Notes under the pieces: generated by a model
The model's database searches: none
The model's input: only the letters and a program-made list of their open reading frames with translations
What the model was told of the DNA's origin: nothing
Assembly (NCBI GenBank): GCA_031286695.1
Contig: JAITTY010000005.1
Coordinates: forward strand, 372,001 to 436,000
Reading direction: 5' to 3'
From: Sphingobacterium sp.
Lineage (GTDB): Bacteria; Bacteroidota; Bacteroidia; Sphingobacteriales; Sphingobacteriaceae
Length of the DNA stretch: 64,000 bases
Translations under genes and position numbers: made by a program
Shown here: in pieces, positions 45,170 to 53,903 of the stretch
Numbering within the stretch: position 1 is the first letter of the stretch
Layout of the letters: each line of letters starts with the position of its first letter

Positions 45170-46327
45170 ATGAAAGCAGCAGTATTCCATAAGCCCGGCG
45201 ACATCAGAGTCGATAATGTACCTGACCCAACCATACTTGACCCACGAGACGTTATTCTAAAGGTTACCGCGACAGCAATATGTGGCTCGGATCTACATAT
45301 TCTAAGCGGTGCAGTCCCGCAGAAGGAAAACCTGATCATGGGACACGAATTTATGGGCATCGTGGAGGAAGTGGGCTCAGAAATCACCAATCTAAAGAAA
45401 GGCGACCGTGTAGTAGTCCCCTTTCCGATTGCTTGCGGAAAATGTTTTTTCTGTACTCATGAAGCCTCTCCCGCCTGCGAGAATTCAAACTTTAAACACT
45501 ATGGGCCCAACGGGGATTTGATGGATCAAAAAGGTGGAGCGCTCTTTGGCTATACTGATCTTTATGGCGGATATTCTGGCGGTCAAGCTGAATATGTACG
45601 AGTCCCTTACGCCGATATCAGTCCTCGGGTTATTCCCGATCATCTGAGTGATGAACAAGCTTTGTTTTTAACAGACATTTTTCCTACCGGATGGTCTGCG
45701 ATTGATTGGGCAAATCTGAAAGGCAATGAAACTGTTGCGATCTTTGGTTCAGGTCCTGTAGGTCTGATGGCTCAAAAAGCAGCATGGCTTAATGGTGCTG
45801 GTCGCGTTATCGCTATCGACCCGCTGGACTATCGGCTGGATAAAGCGAAAGCAGTCAATAATGTTGAAATCCTAAATCCACATAAAGTAGATGTTATCCA
45901 AGCAATTCGCGAAATGACTGGCGGAAGAGGAGCCGACGTATGCGTAGATGCAGTAGGCTTTGAACCCGAACGAAATTTTATGGATAAAGTAAAAGCAACG
46001 ATAAACTTTGAAAAAGGATCAATAAAAGTATTGGAAATGTGCTTTGAAGCGGTCAGACGAATGGGGACAGTATCTATTATGGGTGTATATGGTTCACCAT
46101 ACGATAATTTCCCACTATTTAGGATTTTCGATAAGGGTATAACAATTAAGCAGGGCCAAGCCCCAGTTCTTAATTATATTGACAAACTTATCAACCTTGT
46201 CAGCGAAAATAAAGTAGTTCTCGATGATATAATTACCCACACCATTCCTCTTGCTGAAGCAGAGCACGGGTATCAAATTTTCAATGAAAAAGAAGACGAT
46301 TGCGTCAAAGTAGTTTTGAAACCCTAA
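45170..46327 (+). CDS. Zinc-dependent alcohol dehydrogenase (formaldehyde-dehydrogenase-like)
   Basis: A protein of 385 residues. The catalytic zinc site (CGSDLH, GHEFMGIVEEVG), the structural zinc loop (CGKCFFCTHEASPAC) and the NAD-binding motif GSGPVGLMAQ are all present, and the long form with the FKHYGPNG... and GGQAEYVRVPYAD stretch matches the glutathione-independent formaldehyde dehydrogenase-like branch. It would oxidise alcohols or aldehydes in the cytoplasm. It is a single gene beside the DUF6766 remnant. Confidence 0.9.
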   Translation: MKAAVFHKPGDIRVDNVPDPTILDPRDVILKVTATAICGSDLHILSGAVPQKENLIMGHEFMGIVEEVGSEITNLKKGDRVVVPFPIACGKCFFCTHEASPACENSNFKHYGPNGDLMDQKGGALFGYTDLYGGYSGGQAEYVRVPYADISPRVIPDHLSDEQALFLTDIFPTGWSAIDWANLKGNETVAIFGSGPVGLMAQKAAWLNGAGRVIAIDPLDYRLDKAKAVNNVEILNPHKVDVIQAIREMTGGRGADVCVDAVGFEPERNFMDKVKATINFEKGSIKVLEMCFEAVRRMGTVSIMGVYGSPYDNFPLFRIFDKGITIKQGQAPVLNYIDKLINLVSENKVVLDDIITHTIPLAEAEHGYQIFNEKEDDCVKVVLKP

Positions 46328-46434
46328 GTCAAATTTGGGAGGAAAAATCACTTCAAGATGAGCAGTTTTCCTGTCTATTTGAAATGATTTTTGCTCGCAA
46401 CTGATAGTTCGATCAATATGGATAGTAGATTTCG

Positions 46435-46920
46435 CTACAATTCCTTGGCCAGTATACTTTCAAAGGTTGCCAAAATAATTTCGCCATATCTCTGCTGCCC
46501 TTTTGCTCCTAAGAAGTTTTTATTCATTTCTATTTTCTCAGAAACGATTATCTGCATCTTATACGATATCGCAAAATATGCATATAACTTAAATTGAGAC
46601 TCTTCCACCGGAGTTGCGTAACCGGTAACACCTATACCAAAATCAGCATTGAACAAGTGTGATGCCTGCAGTGCCATATCTTCTGCGATCTGGGACGACA
46701 CACAGTCACATTCTCTAGCCTCATCCTCATCGATTCCTAATAAATTTACTTTCTCTTCAAGTGTGTAAGCTGTAATCCCCCCTTTAAAATTAGCCGCAGC
46801 ATTTTCGATCTGAGACAGCATAAACTGAAGCTGTCCGGCTGTTACACTTTCTGCCGTTGCGACAGTCTTACGATCAAGTAGCTTGCCGATACGCTGAATT
46901 ACTTCCTTATCGAGTTCCAT
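46435..46920 (-). CDS. CinA-family nicotinamide-nucleotide amidohydrolase-like protein
   Basis: A protein of 161 residues covering only the C-terminal CinA (PncC) domain. The catalytic region AESVTAGQLQ (Ser about 25) and GVTGYATP are visible; the latter departs from the usual GIAGPGG, so the activity is not assured. The known reaction is deamidation of nicotinamide mononucleotide in NAD recycling. A 107-bp gap separates it from the end of the convergent dehydrogenase gene. Confidence 0.75.
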   Translation of the reverse strand: MELDKEVIQRIGKLLDRKTVATAESVTAGQLQFMLSQIENAAANFKGGITAYTLEEKVNLLGIDEDEARECDCVSSQIAEDMALQASHLFNADFGIGVTGYATPVEESQFKLYAYFAISYKMQIIVSEKIEMNKNFLGAKGQQRYGEIILATFESILAKEL

Positions 46921-47010
46921 CTTATACGTATTAATTTAAACCTATAGCGTGAACAGACCTTTTATCTACACAAAAGATTAAATTTTAAATCGGTTATTGA
47001 CCGTAGGCCT

Positions 47011-47667
47011 TTATTGTAGCAGTTTATTCTGAAAGGCGAACCGCACTAGACCAGCCGTATTTTTTGTTTTTGTTTTATCAATCAGCTGCTGCCGATGCCC
47101 TTCAACCGTACGTTTGCTCAGAAATATCTGATCTGCTATTTCAGCGTTTGTAAAACCATGTGAGATCAGTTCCAAAACCTTCAATTCCCTTTCAGAAATA
47201 TCGTAGCGATGAAAAATAGCTTCTTTATCGATATAAATGGGTCTATTTAGCTGAAAATGATCGAGAAGTGATAGACCTATTTCCATTGAAATATATCTTT
47301 TACCTTGAGATATTTGTACTATACCCGCTACAAGCTCATCATAATCTGAATTTTTGGATAAAAAGCCAATTGCCCCGGCCCTAAATGCATCAGAAACGGT
47401 ACTATTATCCTCAACCATCGATAAGACAGCAATGTCAAGATCAGGGTACTTGGCCTTCACTTTATGAATCATTGTAATGCCATCCATCTCTTCCATTTTA
47501 ATATCAGTAAGTATAAGGTCTGGTAACTCATTTTTATCTAGAAATTCCAGTGCTAGAAATCCGTCTCCCACCTCCCCAATAATGGATAACTGCTTATGTG
47601 GCTCCAATATTAGTCGCAAGCCATTCCTGACCAAGGTGTGATCGTCGACAAGTAATATTTTATACAT
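47011..47667 (-). CDS. NarL/FixJ-family response regulator
   Basis: A protein of 218 residues. The receiver domain covers 1-120 with the acidic pair at VDDH, the phosphoacceptor Asp55 in LILTDIKM and the switch Lys in FLSKN. The LuxR-type helix-turn-helix covers about 150-215 (ISERELKVLELISHGFTNAE read in parts, then TVEGHRQQL). It is divergent from the PAS histidine kinase gene with 189 bp between them, so they probably form one two-component system. Confidence 0.9.
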   Translation of the reverse strand: MYKILLVDDHTLVRNGLRLILEPHKQLSIIGEVGDGFLALEFLDKNELPDLILTDIKMEEMDGITMIHKVKAKYPDLDIAVLSMVEDNSTVSDAFRAGAIGFLSKNSDYDELVAGIVQISQGKRYISMEIGLSLLDHFQLNRPIYIDKEAIFHRYDISERELKVLELISHGFTNAEIADQIFLSKRTVEGHRQQLIDKTKTKNTAGLVRFAFQNKLLQ

Positions 47668-47820
47668 CTTTAGTAGAAAAATGGTGTGTTTTGCGGAATT
47701 ACACTCAATTTGCTTGCCATTTTTTCATAACTGGACAATTTTATATTCCTATTTTAAATATTGTAATATTTACTTATTACCCAACGTATTTTCACTTTCC
47801 TTTAAGTATCTTGTATTATG

Positions 47821-47828
47821 TAATTTTG
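47821..47828 (+). promoter_or_regulatory. Candidate -7 element of the histidine kinase gene
   Basis: TAATTTTG matches TAnnTTTG and lies 28 bp before the ATG at 47857. No TTG stands at the ideal distance upstream, so an activator may be needed. Confidence 0.4.
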
Positions 47829-47856
47829 TCAGAATCAATATCCACTTAATATATCT

Positions 47857-49698
47857 ATGAACAGTCCCACTACAACTGAGCAATTGGCAACTGAAAATAT
47901 TGAACTGAAAAACAAAATAGCTGAACTTTCAGAATTTATTGACAGAGCTTCTTTGGCCCTTCATTGGGTAAACCGCGATGGTATTATTATCTGGGCCAAT
48001 CAGGCGGAGCTTGACTTGCTCGGCTATGATGAAACGGAATATATAGGTGCCAGCATAGCGTCATTTCACGCTGATCAGGACACAATTTCCACTATCCTGG
48101 GGAAACTCTTAAACAACGAGCGTATTGAAAATTATCCGGCGACCCTGAAATGCAAAAATGGGAATATAAAACATGTCACCATAAATTCCAGTGCGTTGAT
48201 GAAAGATAATGAATTCGTTCATTCCATGTGCTTTACCAAAGACGTGACAGAAGCAGTTCTTGCTGAACAAAGAAAAGATAAGCTGACAGCAATACTACGA
48301 GAGAAAGAAGAACGCCTGCGCCTTGCCCTTGCATCAACGGGATTGGGAACCTGGGATTGGAACGCCGAAAAGGAGGTTGTCAATTTATCCGAAAGGGCAC
48401 AGCAAATACTCGAATCGCCCTACCCCGCCCAATCTAAAAATACGGTGATAGAAATTATTCATCCGGAGGATCGTTTTGCCATCTACCAGCAGATGAAGGG
48501 ACTCAGTGAAAACGGGGCCGAAGATCATTTTGAATTTACCTGCCGGATCATTAAACCGAAAACCTTCACCATTGGATATGTTAAGATAACAGGTCTTGCC
48601 TACTTCAGTGGGCCAAAAACCTCAAGAAGGATTATTGGAGCTATCATGGATATTACAGATCAGAAAAAATCCATTGAAAAAAGTGCTGAATTGGCAGCTA
48701 TCGTAAATTCTTCTTACGATGCGATCATCGGAAAGACGCTGGAGGGAATCATCACCAGCTGGAATGATGCTGCTTCCAGTCTTTTCGGTTATACCTCCTA
48801 TGAAATGATCGGGCAACCGATCTTAAAAATAATTCCGCCCGAAAGGCACGCCGAAGAAGATTATATTCTGGGCAAAATGCGCCTTGGAAAATCCATAAAA
48901 CATTTTGAGACCCTTCGGTTAACAAAGTCTGGAAAATTGATCGACTTATCACTGACTATATCTCCAATAAAAAATGAGCATGGGGAGATCATAGGCGTTT
49001 CAAAGATTGCCCGGGACATCACCGAAAAAAAACAGGAAGAAAAACGGAAGAATGTATTTATATCCATGGCCAGCCATGAACTTAAAACTCCCCTCACGAC
49101 CGTGCTGATGTGTGCCCAAATGATGCAGATTCATGAAGATACCTTTGGGCAGAAAAGTGCCCAGATGGCAGTAAAGATCGAATCCCAGATTAAAAAGATG
49201 ATGTTGATGATTGCAGACTTTTTAAGTATTGCCCAGGCTGAAGAAGGTAAACTTCAGCTTCACAAAACCAGCTTTCAGCTGGAAAGACTGATAAGGGACT
49301 GTACGGATGATCTCGATTCAAAAAAACATCCTGTTGAAATCGTCTGCGATCCAGACCTCTACCTATTTGCAGACAGGGCAAAGATCGATCAGGTGATCAG
49401 CAATTTGGTCAGCAATGCCGTGAAATACTCCCCTTCTGGAGGAAAAATTACGGTTGGCACCGATAAATCCGGAGATAAAACACGGATATTCGTTCGGGAT
49501 GAAGGTATTGGAATAGATCTTAAACATCAAAAGAATATTTTTAAATCATTCTACCGTGTCGATAATTTAAATACCTCCAATATCTCTGGATTTGGAATCG
49601 GCTTGTACCTGGTTGCGGAAATCCTTCGCCAGCATGGCTCAGAAATACAGTTAGAAAGTGCTAAAGGTAAAGGTTCAACCTTTTACTTTGATTTGTAG
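47857..49698 (+). CDS. Soluble PAS-domain histidine kinase
   Basis: A protein of 613 residues without membrane segments. Three PAS domains cover roughly 22-140 (LHWVNRDGIIIWANQAELDLLGY read in parts), 150-270 and 275-390 (IITSWNDAASSLFGYTSYE). The HisKA domain has the phospho-His at residue 407 (FISMASHELKTPLTT), and the ATPase domain ends the protein (NLVSNAVKYSP, DEGIGIDLK, GFGIGLYLV). It senses a cytoplasmic signal, perhaps redox or a small ligand. The response regulator gene lies divergently upstream. Confidence 0.92.
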   Translation: MNSPTTTEQLATENIELKNKIAELSEFIDRASLALHWVNRDGIIIWANQAELDLLGYDETEYIGASIASFHADQDTISTILGKLLNNERIENYPATLKCKNGNIKHVTINSSALMKDNEFVHSMCFTKDVTEAVLAEQRKDKLTAILREKEERLRLALASTGLGTWDWNAEKEVVNLSERAQQILESPYPAQSKNTVIEIIHPEDRFAIYQQMKGLSENGAEDHFEFTCRIIKPKTFTIGYVKITGLAYFSGPKTSRRIIGAIMDITDQKKSIEKSAELAAIVNSSYDAIIGKTLEGIITSWNDAASSLFGYTSYEMIGQPILKIIPPERHAEEDYILGKMRLGKSIKHFETLRLTKSGKLIDLSLTISPIKNEHGEIIGVSKIARDITEKKQEEKRKNVFISMASHELKTPLTTVLMCAQMMQIHEDTFGQKSAQMAVKIESQIKKMMLMIADFLSIAQAEEGKLQLHKTSFQLERLIRDCTDDLDSKKHPVEIVCDPDLYLFADRAKIDQVISNLVSNAVKYSPSGGKITVGTDKSGDKTRIFVRDEGIGIDLKHQKNIFKSFYRVDNLNTSNISGFGIGLYLVAEILRQHGSEIQLESAKGKGSTFYFDL

Positions 49699-49780
49699 AA
49701 ACACAGGCAATTCGTTCAGATAACACGTTATCTAATCTCTTTAGTTTTTGATGTAAGCATCTAGTGTGAACTGCCTTTTT

Positions 49781-52486
49781 CTATTTTTCTGAAAATTTAG
49801 CAATTGCTTTTTTCAGATCGATTCCTTTTCCGAGTACCGGTTTAAAGATATCTCCCATTTCGTTCATCCTTGCAATGGCGTTACGGATATTGAAATCACT
49901 GATCTTAAGCCCTTTCTTTACCTCGTCCCAATGCAGTGGCATTGATACCGTAGCTCCGGGTTTCGGTCTTACCGAATACGCAGCAGCAATTGTAGCGTGG
50001 GGCCTGTTCTGTAAAAAATCAAGATACATTTTTCCTTTCCGGTCTTTTACGGTCCTTTCCAGACTCGTATAATCCGGGAGTTCATTGTGCACCAAGGTAA
50101 CAACCACGCGCGCAAATTCTTTGGACTGCTCGTAATCATATTTCCCACCGAAAGGGATATAAATATGCAGGCCTGTCGAACCGCTGGTTTTACAGTAGCA
50201 AGTCACCCCCATATCATCAAGTATACTTTTTGTTACCTGGGCAGCTTCGATTACCTGGTCGAATGAATTTTTATCAGGGTCAAGATCTATTATGCAGAAA
50301 CTTGGATGATCGGGCTTTTTCACTGTACTGCTCCAGGGGTTCATTTCGATGCAGCCCAGGTTGGCCATATAAAGTAAGGTTGCTTCATCTTTTCCGACCA
50401 AATAATGTTTGTCCTTTTCATCCGTATCACTGTGGTAAAGATACGTATCCGCCCAGTCGGGAGCAGTATCGGTCACGTCTTTAAAATAAAATCCTTTTCC
50501 TTCGATTCCATTTGGAAAACGGTTCATGCTCTGTGGCCTATCCTTTAAATAAGGAAGTATAAAGGGCGCAGCTTGATAGTAGTAATTGATCAGATCCCGC
50601 TTAGTATAGCCCTCATCTGGCCAGAACACTTTATCTAGATTAGTAAATTTCAGCTCATGACCGTTTACTTTCCGAACCTGCATTTTATCTTTTGGGTTCA
50701 GCAAGGTTTTTCTTCCATTGTCGGCTCGAGCTTTGACGAGCGAATCGGATGTATCCGCAACAACTGATTCCGTTGATGTTTCCTCCTCCAGTATTACTTT
50801 TTTTGCTGATTTATCTTCGCGCATTCCATCAAATGATGGGTGTCGCATGACACCATCACTGGTAATTTCCGTAAAGCTTACTTCGCAGACCAGCTCAGGC
50901 TTAAGCCAGGTTACCGAAGCATGCGGCGGATCGGGACGGAAACGCGAGGGTTTGTTGACGTCAGGTTCCTCGGCAAATGGTGCTTTTTTGATGATTAAAG
51001 GTTTAAAAAGCGCCATCATTTCATGCTGTAACTTCTCATTGAATCCTGTACCCACCTTTCCGGTGTAAATCAATTTTTTCCCTTCATAAACTCCGACAAG
51101 AATACTACTGAAAAGCTTGCTTGAATCATCATTCAGCGTATAGCCGCCAATGACAACTTCCTGTCTTTTGTTGGCTTTAATTTTGAGCCAGTCCTTTGAA
51201 CGCGCCTTTGCATAATATTGACTGTCGGCCCGTTTTGCCATTATACCCTCCAGCCCAAGCTTTCTGGCTTCTTCCAGAAAGGAAATGCCCGAAGTATGAA
51301 AATGCTCGCTGATCAATATGTTGCTGCTTTGTGGTAAAACTTCCTTCAGGATTTCCTTACGGTCTGTAAGCGGCAGTTCTTTGAGATCTTTTCCTTTATA
51401 CCAGAGGATATCAAACACGTAATAGACAAGATCGCCATCCGCTTCGCTCCGCCAGTTCTGAAGTGAGCCAAAATTTGCCGTACCGTTTTTCCCCAGCACG
51501 ACGATCTCACCGTCCAGTACAGCATCTATATCCAGGCTTTTTACGGTATCATAGATCGGGTAGAATTTTTCACTGAAACTCTTATCGTTTCTAGATTTTA
51601 GTTCAAGCTTTCTGCCTTTCTTAAAGGCAACAGCACGGTAGCCGTCCCATTTTACTTCATAGACCCAACCCTGATCGTCAAAAGCCTTGTCAACCAAGGT
51701 GGCAAGCATGGGCTCCAAAGTCTGATAGAAAGCCTGTTTAGGAGCCTTTTTCAGGAGAGCTGACACATTGCTTTCTGTTTTCGTTTCTTCTGTGGGCACA
51801 GCCTGCAGCTGATCTTCAATAATTTCAGCGGCTTGCTTAGCATCCTTGCCCTTTTTATCCTTTACGGTCGTATCTTTTTTGATAATGTTCTTGCCATATA
51901 TCTTGTCGGGTGATTTTTCCATCTGCGCGATACTCTTGCCCGATATAACCGATTTGTCCTTTAATGTAATATCCTTTTTATTGGCGTACTTATCTTCCAG
52001 TTTAAAAAGAAGCCAGCCGTTATTTCCCCTTCCATGGGCCTTCACGAGTGCAAATTCGCCTTTTAACTTAGTGCCATTCAGTCTGAATTTCAATTTTCCA
52101 GAATGAAGCTGATGCAGCAAACTCTTTTCCTGTTTTGGAATACCCGTATCCTCTTCATCAACTGGCACATAGGTTCCCTCATCCCAGACGATAACCGTCC
52201 CGCCACCATACTGACCTTTTGGAATAATTCCCTCAAAATTACGGTAATCATAAGGATGGTCTTCGACCATCATGGCCAGCCTCTTTACTTCGGGATCTGT
52301 GGAGGGACCTTTTGGTACAGCCCAGCTTTTTAGAACGCCGTCCATCTCCAGACGGAAATCATAATGGAGATGAGATGCATCGTGCTTCTGGATAACAAAG
52401 CGGAGCTCCTTGCCATTGGATTTCCCTCCAAATGGTTCCGGCGTCTCTCCAGCGGCGCGTTTTTCGCGGTATTTCGTTAAGCCCAT
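49781..52486 (-). CDS. ligD: Multifunctional DNA ligase D (non-homologous end joining)
   Basis: A protein of 901 residues with the three LigD parts in the order phosphoesterase, ligase, polymerase. Residues about 10-165 are the 3'-phosphoesterase (HDASHLHYDFRLEMDGVLKSWA read in parts, GQYGGGTVIVWDEG). The ligase part has the nucleotidyl Lys at about 279 (YEVKWDGYRA). The polymerase/primase part ends the protein (FWPDEGYTKRDLINYY, FCIIDLDPD, KTSGSTGLHIYIP). It repairs double-strand breaks with Ku, but no Ku gene is in the window. It stands alone on its strand. Confidence 0.95.
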   Translation of the reverse strand: MGLTKYREKRAAGETPEPFGGKSNGKELRFVIQKHDASHLHYDFRLEMDGVLKSWAVPKGPSTDPEVKRLAMMVEDHPYDYRNFEGIIPKGQYGGGTVIVWDEGTYVPVDEEDTGIPKQEKSLLHQLHSGKLKFRLNGTKLKGEFALVKAHGRGNNGWLLFKLEDKYANKKDITLKDKSVISGKSIAQMEKSPDKIYGKNIIKKDTTVKDKKGKDAKQAAEIIEDQLQAVPTEETKTESNVSALLKKAPKQAFYQTLEPMLATLVDKAFDDQGWVYEVKWDGYRAVAFKKGRKLELKSRNDKSFSEKFYPIYDTVKSLDIDAVLDGEIVVLGKNGTANFGSLQNWRSEADGDLVYYVFDILWYKGKDLKELPLTDRKEILKEVLPQSSNILISEHFHTSGISFLEEARKLGLEGIMAKRADSQYYAKARSKDWLKIKANKRQEVVIGGYTLNDDSSKLFSSILVGVYEGKKLIYTGKVGTGFNEKLQHEMMALFKPLIIKKAPFAEEPDVNKPSRFRPDPPHASVTWLKPELVCEVSFTEITSDGVMRHPSFDGMREDKSAKKVILEEETSTESVVADTSDSLVKARADNGRKTLLNPKDKMQVRKVNGHELKFTNLDKVFWPDEGYTKRDLINYYYQAAPFILPYLKDRPQSMNRFPNGIEGKGFYFKDVTDTAPDWADTYLYHSDTDEKDKHYLVGKDEATLLYMANLGCIEMNPWSSTVKKPDHPSFCIIDLDPDKNSFDQVIEAAQVTKSILDDMGVTCYCKTSGSTGLHIYIPFGGKYDYEQSKEFARVVVTLVHNELPDYTSLERTVKDRKGKMYLDFLQNRPHATIAAAYSVRPKPGATVSMPLHWDEVKKGLKISDFNIRNAIARMNEMGDIFKPVLGKGIDLKKAIAKFSEK

Positions 52487-53102
52487 AATTTTAAAATTTA
52501 CAGTGTCACTTTTAAAGGTAATCTTCCAGCCCTTCTGTTATTGGAGTTACATTATTATGCAAATAACATGGCTCGCCCCGGAATGGTTGGATTTTAGATT
52601 CAACTCACAAAAAAGGCTGGAATAATCCAGCCCTGATATATAGTTATGATCCCAATAATGGGATAGTCGGTTTCAAAAAATGCTGGCTTGACAAGTGCAA
52701 ATCAAACCAGCAAAAGCAATCTTCTCATTTTTCATATTAGAAACAATTGTAATGTCTTACTCGTTTGAAAAAAATAAAAAAACCTTGAGGAGGGGATCTC
52801 AAGGTTTTTACTACCTGTTATTAACCTAATTTATGAAAGTACTCTTATAACAATGGTTGACTCGTTTTCGTTTGATCTTTTTATAAAAAAGGCCAAGTTT
52901 GTATTCTCGGCCTTACAATTATTTTTATTTAAATGAGAAAAGTATCCGGTAAATGTATTGGCAGCAAAGAACAATTTGCTCGCTCGATCCTGCAAAACAC
53001 CACTTTGGAAAGATGATTTATTGCCGATTGAAGATGCGTTATTATTGTCAGGTAACGAAAGCGTGTAAGATGATTGGATTGTACTGATAAAGCAGAAAAC
53101 GG
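52487..53102. other. Gene-free stretch with three hairpin elements
   Basis: Hairpins with A-runs on their left stand at 52609-52633 (GGCTGGA/TCCAGCC), 52780-52807 (perfect 10-bp stem AAACCTTGAG) and 52891-52912 (GGCCAAG/CTCGGCC, one mismatch). The second is followed by TTATTAACCTAATTTATGAAAG, close to the tail of the hairpins at 42.2-42.6 kb. After the third, ATGAGAAAAGTA opens a 27-codon frame (52933-53016) of doubtful value. On the minus strand all read as terminators, but only the pgl gene ends nearby and has its own. Confidence 0.5.
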
Positions 53103-53140
53103 AAAATAAAAAGCCTCCCTTTTCAATCGTTAAGGGAGGC
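53103..53140 (-). terminator. Rho-independent terminator of the gnd-zwf-pgl operon
   Basis: On the minus strand GCCTCCCTT (53140-53132) and AAGGGAGGC (53121-53113) form a perfect 9-bp stem, followed by TTTTTATTTT. It lies 35 bp after the pgl stop. Confidence 0.85.
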
Positions 53141-53175
53141 AGTTTTGGCTAGACGTTCATTATAGTTAAATAACA

Positions 53176-53886
53176 TTAAATTCCAGCTTCTTTATCAGTA
53201 AAAAGTTGGACTCCTGCTTTCTTTTCAATTAACTGTAGCGGATATAGTTCAGGATTATATACACCATGAAGAACTTCATTCAAAGCGTTTTTCTTGGATT
53301 TGCCAAATGTAACAATCAGAATATTTTCAGCTTTATTGATAATAGGTTCAGTCAACGTAATTCTAAACATTTCCTGTGGCTTTAGATAGTAGGCATCAAC
53401 CCATTTTTCTTTTTCTTGTAAAATCTTTTCGCCTGGAAAGAGAGAAGCTGTGTGGCCATCATCGCCCATTCCTAAAAGGATGAAATCAAAAATACCGTCA
53501 GCTCCCAAAACATTTCTGATTTGAGCTTCGTATTCTTTAGCATAATTTTCAGGCTCAATTCCGTCTTTATACATGGGGAAAATCTGATTTTCATTGACTG
53601 GAACCTTATTCAAAAGTACTTCCAAAGTCATCTTAAAATTACTTTTCTCATCTTCAAGAGAAACCCATCTTTCATCTACCCAAAAAAAATGGATTTTGTC
53701 CCAAATTATTTTATCTGCATATTCGGGAGTAGCTAATAAACTAAAGATGGCTTTCGGTGAAGAGCCACCACTCAACGCAACCACAAATTTATCATGCTTC
53801 TGGATTGCTTGTTTCGAAAGTTCAACAAATGTATCTGCTGATTCTTTATATAAAGCATCCAGATTATCAAATATCGTAATATTCAT
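53176..53886 (-). CDS. pgl: 6-phosphogluconolactonase
   Basis: A protein of 236 residues of the SOL/DevB type. Motifs: VALSGGSSPKAIF, the DKIHFFWVDERWVS region with nearby ENQIFPMY, and LLGMGDDGHTASLFPG. It hydrolyses 6-phosphogluconolactone to 6-phosphogluconate in the oxidative pentose phosphate pathway. It is the last gene of the operon, 17 bp after zwf. Confidence 0.95.
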   Translation of the reverse strand: MNITIFDNLDALYKESADTFVELSKQAIQKHDKFVVALSGGSSPKAIFSLLATPEYADKIIWDKIHFFWVDERWVSLEDEKSNFKMTLEVLLNKVPVNENQIFPMYKDGIEPENYAKEYEAQIRNVLGADGIFDFILLGMGDDGHTASLFPGEKILQEKEKWVDAYYLKPQEMFRITLTEPIINKAENILIVTFGKSKKNALNEVLHGVYNPELYPLQLIEKKAGVQLFTDKEAGI

Positions 53887-53903
53887 TTTCTTTTAATTAG
53901 ATT

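Noticed and set aside
52929..53126. Leftward 65-codon frame near the pgl terminator
   Set aside because: It runs through the terminator hairpin and has no protein-like composition.
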